From an uncultured Granulosicoccaceae bacterium (GTDB lineage: Bacteria > Pseudomonadota > Gammaproteobacteria > Granulosicoccales > Granulosicoccaceae), in assembly GCA_938035945.1 (NCBI GenBank), contig CALHOU010000129.1, positions 1-37,394 on the forward strand: a stretch of 37,394 bases of DNA, read 5' to 3'. The first letter of the stretch is position 1, and every line of letters begins with the position of its first letter. Position numbers and translations under genes: made by a program. The notes beneath the pieces are model-generated. The model was not told where the DNA came from. It saw nothing but the letters and a program-made list of their open reading frames with translations, and ran no database searches. This document shows, piece by piece, positions 26,430 through 35,700 of this stretch.

Positions 26430-27263
26430 CTACATTCTTGTTTGGCCCTCAAAGACTGTAGAACATGCGCCAGTCATTTCAATCGAAGAGTGCAAATCTT
26501 TCCAAACGATTTTTAGCGACCCACCGACTAAGGTCACGTTGACTGTTTTGTCAAGTAATCCTTGGCGATGCCCTACGGCAACAGCTGCACAAGCACCAGT
26601 ACCACAGGCTCTTGTCTCGCCAACGCCTCTTTCGAACACGCGCAATTTTATATTTTGAGCATCGATTATCTGCATGAAACCAACATTCACACGCTTAGGA
26701 AAATTTTTATGTGATTCTAATATTGGGCCCAAGGTTTCAACCGGCGCGCTATCAACATCATCAACTTGCACTACGACATGCGGGTTACTGATTGCCACCG
26801 CCCCGACTTTTAATGGCGTGCCAGCCGCATCAATATCGTAAAAATCCTGCTCAGAATCAGCCAAAAAAGGAATTTGACTTGGCACGAATGTTGGCACCCC
26901 CATTTCAACCGTGACATCACCATTTTCAAGTAATTTCAAGGTCAACAGCCCACCCATTGTGTTTACCGGAATGGACTTGTTTTGGGTTAAGCCCTTATCA
27001 CGAACATAGCGTGCAAAGCAGCGTGCACCGTTACCACAGTGCTCGACCTCACCACCGTCCGCATTGAATATGCGGTAGTCAAATTCTGCAGTAGCTACCG
27101 ACGGCTGTTCAATAACCAGCAACTGATCAAAACCAATACCCGTTCGTCGATCACTGAGTTCCGCAATGCGATCAGATTTTAACGCGATGCCACCATCAAG
27201 GTTGTTGATAACGATAAAGTCGTTACCCAGTCCGTGCATCTTTGTAAAGCTAACCTCTTTCAT
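26430..27263 (-). CDS. dapF: Diaminopimelate epimerase
   Basis: 277 residues (E. coli 274). Converts LL- to meso-diaminopimelate for lysine and peptidoglycan. The two catalytic Cys are Cys76 (EHCGNGARC) and Cys220 (ACGTGAC). The KMHGLGNDFIVI N-terminus is typical. It follows lysA by 44 bases, a gap holding a short tandem repeat. Confidence 0.97.
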   Translation of the reverse strand: MKEVSFTKMHGLGNDFIVINNLDGGIALKSDRIAELSDRRTGIGFDQLLVIEQPSVATAEFDYRIFNADGGEVEHCGNGARCFARYVRDKGLTQNKSIPVNTMGGLLTLKLLENGDVTVEMGVPTFVPSQIPFLADSEQDFYDIDAAGTPLKVGAVAISNPHVVVQVDDVDSAPVETLGPILESHKNFPKRVNVGFMQIIDAQNIKLRVFERGVGETRACGTGACAAVAVGHRQGLLDKTVNVTLVGGSLKIVWKDLHSSIEMTGACSTVFEGQTRM

Positions 27264-27280
27264 ATTTAAGTCACTTTATT

Positions 27281-27308
27281 GATCGGTATCGATCCGTATC
27301 GATCCGTT
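27281..27308. repeat. Three tandem 10-base units between lysA and dapF
   Basis: The units GATCGGTATC, GATCCGTATC and GATCCGTTTA follow each other directly in the lysA-dapF gap; the last touches the lysA stop. Differences among units are one to three bases. Probably slippage; a role in setting gene spacing is possible. Confidence 0.45.
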
Positions 27309-28552
27309 TAAGGCAACAAAGATTCATCGGCAAATAAGTCTTCTACGTTCTCTCGCTCGCGCACAACGTAGGCCTCGTCACCGGAGACCATAACTTCAGC
27401 CGCTCTGGGACGGGTGTTGTAGTTTGAGCTCATAACAAAACCGTAAGCGCCAGTAGACATTACTGCGAGCAGGTCGCCTTGTTCTATGGCGAGCTTGCGC
27501 TCCTTGCCTAAGAAGTCTGCAGATTCACATACGGGTCCTACGACATCGTAGACTTTCTCAGCAACCGTACTTGGCTCTACCGGCTCTATGGCCTGCCATG
27601 CGCTGTAGAGTGCGGGCCTGATCAAATCGTTCATCGCCGCATCGACCACCGCAAAATGCTTATCTTCATTGCTTTTTAAATACTCTACTCGCGTGAGCAT
27701 GATGCCTGCCGGGCCTGCAATAAACCGACCCGGCTCAACCAGAATTTCCAGCTTGCGCTCACCAATGGCATCGGTGACACACTCAGCCCATTGCGCGATG
27801 TCGAGTGGGGTTTCATCTTCATAGCAAATACCCTGACCACCGCCAACGTCCAGGTGCGTTATCTCAATGCCCTCTGTTTTTAACCGCTCAATCAGTCCTA
27901 TCAACCGCTCAACAGCGTCTTTATAAGGTTCAATTTTTGTCAGTTGTGAGCCGATATGGCAATCCATGCCCTGCACTTCGATAGAAGGCATTTGCGCTGC
28001 ACGCTTATACACTTCAATGGCATCAGTCATATTGATGCCGAACTTGTTCTCTTTCAAGCCCGTTGAAATATAAGGGTGAGTTTGCGCATCCACATCAGGG
28101 TTAATGCGCAAAGATATAGGCGCTACTACGCCTAAAGCGGACGCAATATTTGCAATTCGATCAAGTTCTGCTTCTGATTCAACATTAAAGCAACGTATTC
28201 CAACTTCTAGTGCCTCTGTAATCTCGGTCGCGGTTTTTCCTACACCTGAGAACACAATTTTTTCTGGCAATCCACCAGCGGCTAGTACACGTTTTAGCTC
28301 ACCACCGGATACAATATCGAAACCCGAACCTAATCGTGCCAGCACGTCGAGAACCGCTAAATTTGAATTGGCTTTAACGGCATAACAAATTAAATGCGGG
28401 TGATTTTCTAACGCATCTTCAAATTTTTGCCAAGCCGTTTCGAGCGCTTCGCGCGAATACACAAACAAAGGTGTACCGAACTCCTCTGCCAATTGAGAAC
28501 AGGCATAGCTTTGCGCATATAAAGCGCCTTTACGTCGGTGAAAATGTTCCAT
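27308..28552 (-). CDS. lysA: Diaminopimelate decarboxylase
   Basis: 414 residues, standard length. PLP enzyme of alanine-racemase fold that makes L-lysine from meso-diaminopimelate. The PLP Lys is Lys60 (CYAVKANSN). Other signatures are FDIVSGGEL, HIGSQ, DVGGGQGICY, EPGRFIAGPAG and, at the C-terminus, GPVCESADFLGK and GAYGFVMSSNYN. It lies between lptM and dapF on the minus strand. Confidence 0.96.
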   Translation of the reverse strand: MEHFHRRKGALYAQSYACSQLAEEFGTPLFVYSREALETAWQKFEDALENHPHLICYAVKANSNLAVLDVLARLGSGFDIVSGGELKRVLAAGGLPEKIVFSGVGKTATEITEALEVGIRCFNVESEAELDRIANIASALGVVAPISLRINPDVDAQTHPYISTGLKENKFGINMTDAIEVYKRAAQMPSIEVQGMDCHIGSQLTKIEPYKDAVERLIGLIERLKTEGIEITHLDVGGGQGICYEDETPLDIAQWAECVTDAIGERKLEILVEPGRFIAGPAGIMLTRVEYLKSNEDKHFAVVDAAMNDLIRPALYSAWQAIEPVEPSTVAEKVYDVVGPVCESADFLGKERKLAIEQGDLLAVMSTGAYGFVMSSNYNTRPRAAEVMVSGDEAYVVRERENVEDLFADESLLP

Positions 28553-28584
28553 AATTTTGTTTGGGTCGACTTCTTGTTAAAGAG

Positions 28585-28767
28585 CTACTCGGTTGACTGC
28601 GTGGTTGCAGGCTTCTTTTTCTTCGGCTTTTCTTTGTCCAGTTCGTCGAGCAGCGCTTTTTCTTCGGCACTTAAGTCGACTTCTTGCAAAAACAAGTCTC
28701 CCTTGTTTCCACAGGACATTAGCAGCAGACAAACCCCTAGACTTGCGGCCCTGTACACAGCATTCAT
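28585..28767 (-). CDS. lptM: Small lipoprotein LptM (YifL/LppL type)
   Basis: 60 residues from the ATG at 28767; a longer frame to 28842 would spoil the signal peptide. A short signal ends in the lipobox LMSC, followed at once by the family motif CGNKGDLFL. The tail is Lys/Pro/Glu-rich. In Enterobacteria LptM helps the outer-membrane LPS translocon LptDE mature. It stands directly upstream of lysA, the standard place in gammaproteobacteria. Confidence 0.87.
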   Translation of the reverse strand: MNAVYRAASLGVCLLLMSCGNKGDLFLQEVDLSAEEKALLDELDKEKPKKKKPATTQSTE

Positions 28768-28796
28768 AGAGAAAGCGTCTCGTGTTGCGATGATTA

Positions 28797-28806
28797 GAGT
28801 ATACTC
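28797..28806. promoter_or_regulatory. Palindromic -10-like element between lptM and the esterase
   Basis: GAGTATACTC is a perfect 10-bp palindrome containing TATACT on both strands, in the 75-base gap between divergent genes. It could act as a shared -10 in both directions. No good -35 is seen at 16-18 bases on either side. Confidence 0.3.
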
Positions 28807-28842
28807 CGACGCGGCACAAGCACTCACAAATTCATAGCTCAC

Positions 28843-29517
28843 ATGAACAAACTACTCGAATTTATCGAGATCGAAACCGGCGAGAACATCGAATTTAGCG
28901 TCATTTGGCTGCATGGCCTCGGCGCCAGCGGACACGACTTTGAACCGATCGTGCCTGAACTCAAGCTGTTATCCCGCCCAGGCATTCGGTTTTTGTTTCC
29001 ACACGCGCCGATTCGCCCAATTACCATAAACGGTGGCGCATCCATGCGTGGCTGGTATGACATCAATTCTTTGGATTTTGAATCACGCAATCAAGATGAT
29101 GAGGGCATTGTTGAATCTGTGACTTTGATCGATGAGCTTATTGCCAATGAAATTGACCGAGGCATCAGTGAGAACAACATTTTACTGGCTGGATTTTCAC
29201 AAGGTGGTGCTATTGCTTTGCAAGCTGGTTTGACTCTGCCACGAAAAATCGCAGGCATCATCGCTTTAAGTACCTACCTGCCAATGACAGCAGAATCCGT
29301 TGCCGGTATAAGCGACGAAAAATTAAAAACGCCGATATTCATGGCACACGGTGTAATCGACGAGGTTATTCGTGTTCAATACGCGCAAGCCTCACGCGAT
29401 AAACTGCAATCGCGTGACGCTAACGTCGAGTGGCACGAATACGATATTGCACACAGTGTCAGCAACGAAGAAGTTGATGACTTATCCTTGTGGCTTAGGC
29501 GCTTATTTGGTATGTAG
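28843..29517 (+). CDS. Carboxylesterase, phospholipase/carboxylesterase family
   Basis: 224 residues. Alpha/beta hydrolase related to bacterial esterase EstB and acyl-protein thioesterase. The oxyanion loop is [11 protein letters not shown]; the catalytic triad is Ser119 ([10 protein letters not shown]), Asp173 (HGVIDEVI) and His204 (IAHSVS). It is cytoplasmic, with no signal peptide. The substrate is probably a short acyl ester. It is divergent from lptM, and its end overlaps the end of argH by 23 bases (convergent). Confidence 0.93.
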   Translation: MNKLLEFIEIETGENIEFSVIWLHGLGASGHDFEPIVPELKLLSRPGIRFLFPHAPIRPITINGGASMRGWYDINSLDFESRNQDDEGIVESVTLIDELIANEIDRGISENNILLAGFSQGGAIALQAGLTLPRKIAGIIALSTYLPMTAESVAGISDEKLKTPIFMAHGVIDEVIRVQYAQASRDKLQSRDANVEWHEYDIAHSVSNEEVDDLSLWLRRLFGM

Positions 29518-30931
29518 TGCTCAGTCGCTTGCGGCCACGTTCGATAGCGGCTTTTACTTGATCGGGTGCAGTACCACCAATATGCGCCCGGCTATTCACA
29601 GAACCTTCAAGCGTTAAGACTGCAAAAACATCCTCTTCGATAATATCGCTGAATTGCTTAAGGATGTTAATCGACATATCGCCAAGATCAGTGTTGTTTT
29701 CAACACCATGACGAACAGCGAAACCTACTACTTCATGCGCATCCCTAAACGGTAAACCTTTTCTAACCAAATAGTCGGCCAAATCTGTTGCCGTAGAAAA
29801 CCCTTGTTTAGCCGCTTCTCGCATCACAGCTTCGTTCGCCGTTATAGCTGGAATCATATCGGCAAACGCGCGCAAGCAACCCAGCAATGTGTCGACCGAA
29901 TCAAACAAGGGCTCTTTGTCTTCCTGATTATCTTTGTTATAAGCCAAGGGCTGCCCCTTCATCAGCGTAAGCAACGACATCAAGTTACCGTAGGTACGAC
30001 CACTTTTACCACGCACTAATTCGGGTACATCGGGGTTTTTCTTTTGCGGCATTATCGAAGAACCTGTGCAAAACCGATCAGGCAATTCAATGAAGTTAAA
30101 TTGCGACGAAGTCCATAGCACTAACTCTTCAGACATACGCGATAAGTGCATAAGACAGGTTGCAGCCACTGAACAGAATTCAATCGCAAAATCACGGTCG
30201 CTAACAGCATCTAAAGAATTTTCACAGACACCATCAAAACCCAGTAGCTCACGAGTGATATTTCTATCAATAGGATAAGAGGTACCGGCCAAGGCCGCCG
30301 CACCTAAAGGCAGTTTGTTAAGTCGGCGACGGGTATCACCGAGCCGGTCTAAGTCACGTAGCAACATTTCAAACCAAGCCATAAGATGATGCCCGAACGT
30401 TACCGGCTGCGCGGTTTGCAGGTGGGTAAAACCGGGCATAATGGTGTCGTGATATTTATCGGCCAATTGCAGCAAGCCTTCCATCAGCCGAGTGGCTTCA
30501 CTGGCTGCCTCATCGCAGGCATCGCGCATGTAGAGTCGGATGTCGGTTGCGACTTGGTCGTTACGCGATCGCCCAGTGTGCAGGCGCTTGCCCGCATCAC
30601 CAATAATTTCTGTAAGTGCAGCTTCTATGTTCATGTGCACATCTTCACGTGACACAGACCATTCAAATTTACCTGCCGCTATATCGGCTTCGACTTGGTC
30701 GAGTCCGGAATTTATCTGGCTAATATCCTCTGCACTTAGTACACCCACTGAATGCAGCATAGTCGCATGTGCGCGCGAGCCGGCGATGTCCTGACGGTAT
30801 AGGCGCTGATCGAACGACACGGAAGCTGTGAACTCCTCGACAAACGCGTCGGTACTTTCATCAAATCGACCGCCCCAGAGTTTTTCAGCAGGTGTAGATG
30901 TTGAAGCTGTCGGCTTTTTGGGCGTATTCAT
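29495..30931 (-). CDS. argH: Argininosuccinate lyase
   Basis: 478 residues from the ATG at 30931; a TTG at 30943 would add four residues. E. coli ArgH has 457, and the extra is mostly a Thr/Ser/Pro-rich N-terminal stretch before [19 protein letters not shown]. Fumarase/aspartase superfamily signature [15 protein letters not shown] is intact, as are [15 protein letters not shown] and [13 protein letters not shown]. It splits argininosuccinate into arginine and fumarate. It is divergent from hemC across a 69-base gap, a neighbourhood common in gammaproteobacteria. Confidence 0.97.
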   Translation of the reverse strand: MNTPKKPTASTSTPAEKLWGGRFDESTDAFVEEFTASVSFDQRLYRQDIAGSRAHATMLHSVGVLSAEDISQINSGLDQVEADIAAGKFEWSVSREDVHMNIEAALTEIIGDAGKRLHTGRSRNDQVATDIRLYMRDACDEAASEATRLMEGLLQLADKYHDTIMPGFTHLQTAQPVTFGHHLMAWFEMLLRDLDRLGDTRRRLNKLPLGAAALAGTSYPIDRNITRELLGFDGVCENSLDAVSDRDFAIEFCSVAATCLMHLSRMSEELVLWTSSQFNFIELPDRFCTGSSIMPQKKNPDVPELVRGKSGRTYGNLMSLLTLMKGQPLAYNKDNQEDKEPLFDSVDTLLGCLRAFADMIPAITANEAVMREAAKQGFSTATDLADYLVRKGLPFRDAHEVVGFAVRHGVENNTDLGDMSINILKQFSDIIEEDVFAVLTLEGSVNSRAHIGGTAPDQVKAAIERGRKRLSTTYQISA

Positions 30932-30951
30932 GCGGCGTAGCAACTAATGAT

Positions 30952-30964
30952 GGGTTCTGAACCC
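30952..30964. promoter_or_regulatory. 13-bp palindrome in the argH-hemC divergent promoter
   Basis: GGGTTCTGAACCC is a perfect inverted repeat with 6-base arms. It ends 2 bases before a perfect -10 hexamer facing hemC and lies about 20 bases before the argH start. This is a suitable place for a repressor acting on one or both genes. Confidence 0.4.
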
Positions 30965-30965
30965 G

Positions 30966-30971
30966 TATAAT
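30966..30971 (+). promoter_or_regulatory. Consensus -10 box upstream of hemC
   Basis: TATAAT is exact and sits 29 bases before the hemC ATG at 31001, leaving a short leader. No good -35 is seen at 16-18 bases upstream, where the palindrome 30952-30964 falls in the spacer, so an activator may be needed. Confidence 0.45.
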
Positions 30972-31000
30972 AACAAGCTTTCATCAAGGCTCGTCTATCA

Positions 31001-31936
31001 ATGCCTACAACCCTACGCATCGCAACTCGACAAAGCCCCCTCGCACTCTGGCAGGCGCATACGGTGCGTGACCAGCTTCTCGCTTTGCACCCGCATATCC
31101 ACGTTGAGTTGCTGCCCATGACCACCAAGGGTGATCGTGAGCAATCGACTTCCTTGGCAAAAATTGGCGGCAAAGCCCTATTTTTAAAAGAACTTGAAAC
31201 GGCCTTACTTGATGGGTCTGCCGACTTGGCGGTGCACTCTATGAAAGATGTACCTGCACAAATGCCAAGCGGGCTCGCTATCAGTACGGTGCTTGAACGG
31301 CACAATCCGTTTGATGCATTAGTGTCCAGTAAATACGACTCGCTTGAGTCAATTCCAGACCACGCCGTGATCGGTACTTGCAGCCCTCGTCGCCAGGCAC
31401 AACTACTAAAATTTAATCCGAGTTTCAAGATCGTAGACTTACGCGGAAATGTAGGTACCCGACTCGCCAAATTGGATTCAGGCAAATTCGATGCAACCAT
31501 CCTAGCTTGTGCCGGACTGGAACGATTAGGCTTAGAAAGCCGCATCGCGCAGACTCTTCCTATCAAACATTGTTTGCCAGCAATGACGCAAGGCACTATA
31601 GGTATAGAAATTCGCTCCGATGATAGTGCTGTAAAGCAGTTACTTGCACCACTAAACCATCGAGGCACCGCTCTACGTTCGGATGCGGAGCGTGCGTTCG
31701 GGGCGGAACTCAATGGCGGTTGCTCTGCTCCGATTGCAGCATACGCAACCTTGTCTACCAATGAAATCAGTATGACAGCCCGCGTAATAGCACTCGATGG
31801 TAGTGAGCAACTTGAAACAAGTGGAACCGCATCGCTGGAAAAAGCAAAATCACTGGGGAAAAAACTAGCCATTGAATTACTGGAAAAAGGGGCGCAAGAT
31901 ATATTGGACAATGCAGAACTTGGACTATCAGTTTGA
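31001..31936 (+). CDS. hemC: Porphobilinogen deaminase (hydroxymethylbilane synthase)
   Basis: 311 residues (E. coli 313). Makes the linear tetrapyrrole hydroxymethylbilane. Cofactor-attachment Cys241 lies in NGGCSAPIAAYA, and the catalytic Asp83 in HSMKDVP. The RIATRQSPLALWQA N-terminus is typical. hemD overlaps its end, so the two are translated together. Confidence 0.97.
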   Translation: MPTTLRIATRQSPLALWQAHTVRDQLLALHPHIHVELLPMTTKGDREQSTSLAKIGGKALFLKELETALLDGSADLAVHSMKDVPAQMPSGLAISTVLERHNPFDALVSSKYDSLESIPDHAVIGTCSPRRQAQLLKFNPSFKIVDLRGNVGTRLAKLDSGKFDATILACAGLERLGLESRIAQTLPIKHCLPAMTQGTIGIEIRSDDSAVKQLLAPLNHRGTALRSDAERAFGAELNGGCSAPIAAYATLSTNEISMTARVIALDGSEQLETSGTASLEKAKSLGKKLAIELLEKGAQDILDNAELGLSV

Positions 31937-32691
31937 ATGATGAATTTTCCAAAGCACGAGTACTTGTAACTCGACCCAAGCATCAACAATCTTTTTTTTT
32001 AGAGCGTTGTAAGGAAGCAGGCTTGGGTGCCGTTATTTTACCTTGCTTAGATATCTTGCCCGTCGAATGTACACTCGACAACACATCGATTGCGCACTCA
32101 GACCTTGTCATATTTACTAGCCGCAACGCGGTTGAGTTTGCTCACGCCATTCACCCCCTACCGTGGAAAAACGCTAACGTATACGCTATCGGTCGCGCAA
32201 CAGAACGCGTACTTGGCAAACTTGGACAATCGTTGGTACACCCCCCTGTTGAACCTTATAGCAGTGAAGCATTTATTGAATGGTATACAGAACAAGACCC
32301 AATAAATTCAGCGTTAATCATAAAAGGCATGGGTGGGCGCGACCTCATTGAATCTCATCTGTTGTCGCAAGGCGTAGAGGTTACTGTTAAATCTGTCTAT
32401 AAACGCATACCGCCTGTGGTTAGTGATTCTGAACGACACCGCGTGTTTGTTGATACGCCAGCAAGCATCATCAGTATTACCAGTGATGAAGTGCTACGAA
32501 ACTTAGTTAACATTGCAGGACCTGAATACGCCAACGTGTTGCACGCAACGCCGCTGGTGGTTAACAGTGAACGCTGTGCTGATTTAGCCGTGCGGCTTGG
32601 ATTTGAACGCAGCATAGCGGTAGCTAACCCTCCAGGTGACGATGGTCAAATGGCAGCTATTCTCGACTCTCTTTCAAGTATGCAAACGTAA
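31933..32691 (+). CDS. hemD: Uroporphyrinogen-III synthase
   Basis: 252 residues (E. coli 246). It closes and inverts ring D to give uroporphyrinogen III. This family is divergent in sequence; recognisable parts are VLVTRPKHQQSFFLERC near the N-terminus, FTSRNAVEFA and YAIGRATERVL, and SITSDEVLRNLV in the second half. The start is TTG at 31933, overlapping the hemC stop by four bases. Usual next genes hemX and hemY are absent; a terminator follows at once. Confidence 0.9.
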   Translation: MNDEFSKARVLVTRPKHQQSFFLERCKEAGLGAVILPCLDILPVECTLDNTSIAHSDLVIFTSRNAVEFAHAIHPLPWKNANVYAIGRATERVLGKLGQSLVHPPVEPYSSEAFIEWYTEQDPINSALIIKGMGGRDLIESHLLSQGVEVTVKSVYKRIPPVVSDSERHRVFVDTPASIISITSDEVLRNLVNIAGPEYANVLHATPLVVNSERCADLAVRLGFERSIAVANPPGDDGQMAAILDSLSSMQT

Positions 32692-32720
32692 AAAAGGCCG
32701 GCATTCGCCGACCTTTTTTA
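32690..32720 (+). terminator. Intrinsic terminator after hemD
   Basis: A run of A, a 7-base GC-rich stem (GGCCGGC with GCCGACC, one mismatch) with the loop ATTC, then TTTTTTT. It begins at the hemD stop. The flanking A and T runs let it work from both directions, so it may also end the minus-strand giant gene, whose stop is at 32787. Confidence 0.85.
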
Positions 32721-32786
32721 CATCACTAGATTTAGCCCGTGGAATTTTTTGTACTTAGGGCTCTGGTTGCGATTAATGCACGTGGA

Positions 32787-35700
32787 TTACACCTCGCGAT
32801 CACAATCTTCATCTACTCGCTTTCGACGTCGTGAGATCAACAACGACACCGCGCCAAGCAAAGACATTAACACCAGCAGTGGATCCTTTCTGGTCGTCTC
32901 TTTCGCAACACTACAACCATGACCTTCGAGTCCCGTTTTTATCGGGCCGCTAGATGCCGCTTCCAGGAAGTTTGGCACATCATTGTTGTCGTCGTCAGGA
33001 AGTGCCGAGCCCAATAGTGGAACATCCGCTAAAGCATCGACAACACCATCACCGTTTGCATCAATATCATAGGCATCTATGATACCGTCGAAGTCAGTAT
33101 CCTCTGCCTCTACAAAGTCCGCATCAGCAATATCATCAATGCCATCGTTGTCAGCATCAAGACCACCAGTCATGTCAACATCGATATCATCTGGAATACC
33201 GTCTGCATCCGCGTCGGCTATCTCATCGACTATGCCATCACCATTGAGATCAAGCGCACCGGATTCAACCAGGTCAAAAATACCGTCGTTGTCGGCATCA
33301 AGATCAAGGTAATCCACAACGCCATCGGCATCGGTATCTACAGGTACCGCAGGTAGTGTCAGCATGGCATCATCAAGGCCATCACCATCATTGTCGACGA
33401 ACTCATCGACCATGCCATTACCATCAGCATCTGCACCGGAGCCCAGCACTTCAATGATGTCTGATATGCCATCGTTGTCACTATCAAGATCAAGATAGTT
33501 TGCGACGCCATCATTGTCACTGTCCGCGATCAGTAAAGGATTATCCGCTACAGAGTCATCCAGACCATCGCCATTGGCATCGACAAGGTTATCAACTTGA
33601 CCATCTCCGTCGTCATCCATACCCCCAGCTTCGAGAATATCAGCAACACCGTCATTATCAGAGTCCAGGTCGAGAAAGTCCGGGATTCCATCATCATCTG
33701 AATCGCCAGAGCCTTCTACGGTATCGGGTATGCCGTCGTTGTCACTATCCTGATCATTAACGTCAGCTACACCATCGCCATCAGAATCAGTCAGCTCAAA
33801 CGCATCGTCGATACCATTACCATTAGCATCGATACCACCAGAGACATCAACATCAAACGCATCATCAATACCGTCATTGTCGGCATCGTTTCCAATTAGC
33901 ACTGGTAATGTCGAGATTTCATCAGCATCACTCACGCCATCGTTATCAGAATCGGTATCCTGACTGTCGATGATACCGTCGCCATCGGAATCGATTGAAC
34001 TCTCGATAATATCCGGTATGCCATCACCATCAGCGTCTGTGTCCAGGTGATCGGCAATACCGTCCGCATCCGTGTCAGTTGGCTGCAAGGAGTCATCGAT
34101 ACCATTACCATCAGCATCAGTTCCACCGAGCACATCAACATCAAACGCATCATCAATACCATCGCCGTCTGAATCGACACCTGTTAGTGCAGGCGTGTTG
34201 GCGTTTTCCAAAGCATCTGGAATGCCGTCGTTGTCACTATCGATGTCAACGTTATCGGCAATGCCATCACCGTCGGTATCAACATTACTTTCCAGGATGT
34301 CCGGAATACCATCACCATCAGAATCGGTATCGAGCGAATCAGGAATACCATCGCCATCTGCATCAGCATTTTGCAAGGCATCATCGATTCCGTCCGCATC
34401 GGCATCATTACCGCCCGTGATATCAACATCAATGGCATCATCAATACCATCATTATCAGCGTCGTTACCGGTTAATGGTGGTGTGACATTATCTTCATCA
34501 TCATCACTGATACCATCGTTATCAGAGTCGGAATCCAGGTTATCTGGGATACCGTCTCCATCAGAATCAACGTTACCTTCAACAATATCCGGGATGCCGT
34601 CATTATCAGAGTCGGTATCCAGGTTATCTGGAATACCATCACCGTCAGTATCACCCGTACCTTCCTCAAAATCAGGAATGCCATCATTGTCGGCATCGTT
34701 ATCGATTGCATCCGGCACACCATCACCATCGCTATCTACTGTGCCAGTGAGTTCAATGCCATCGTCAACACCATCTCCGTCAGCGTCTGCACCTCCGGTT
34801 TGATCGACGTCAAAAGCGTCGTCAATACCATCACCGTCAGTATCTACACCACTGAGTTGGGCTTCGATGCTATCAAGCACGCCATCGTTGTCAGAATCGG
34901 TGTCCAGCGTATCTGGAATACCATCACCATCGGTATCAACTATTCCCTCGATAGCATCAGGGATACCATCACCATCTGAATCGGTATCAAGATTATCTTG
35001 AACACCGTCACCATCAGTATCTACATTCAATTCAAGACTGTCTGGAATACCGTCATTATCAGAGTCAGTGTCAAGGTAGTCAGGAATACCATCGCCATCC
35101 GTGTCTGATGCCAGTTCATCTGCGTCGGCTAAGCCATCGCCGTCTGAATCTGTATCAAGGAAATCCGCGATTCCATCACCATCAGTATCGGTAGCCGGCT
35201 CTATCGAGTCATCAATACCATCACCATCAGCATCTTCATCCAGATAATCCGGGATGCCATCAGCATCAGTATCAACAGGCAGCCCATCGGCAGCGGAAGC
35301 CAAGTCACCAGCTTCAATCGCATCGCTGATTCCATCACCATCACTGTCGCTGTCCAAATAGTCGGGCACACCGTCACCATTAGTATCAGCACTGCCTTCA
35401 ACGCTATCAGGGATACCGTCGTTATCTGAATCCGCATCCAGATAATCGACTATGCCATCGCCATCACTGTCTGTAGTGCTTTCATCTGCATCACTGATTC
35501 CATCATTATCGGCATCAGCATCAAGCGCATCGACAACACCATCACCATCGCTATCCGGATTGACCAGCGGGGTGCTGGCAATTGTGTCGTCTATGCCATT
35601 GCCATCGGTATCTGTAAAACTATCAACAGTGCCATCAGCATTGTCGTCAGAACCACCGGCTTCTATCACGTCCCCTATACCATCGTTATCTGAATCCAGA

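Noticed and set aside
30928..31989. Minus-strand open frame of 353 codons across hemC.
   Set aside because: It is antisense to a clear hemC, starts inside hemD, and its translation is Ser/Ala-rich without any recognisable domain.
34072..34803. Long plus-strand open frame (243 codons, Ser/Pro-rich) inside the giant gene.
   Set aside because: It mirrors the Asp/Gly repeat codons on the other strand, which rarely give stops in that frame. It has no ribosome binding site or family resemblance.
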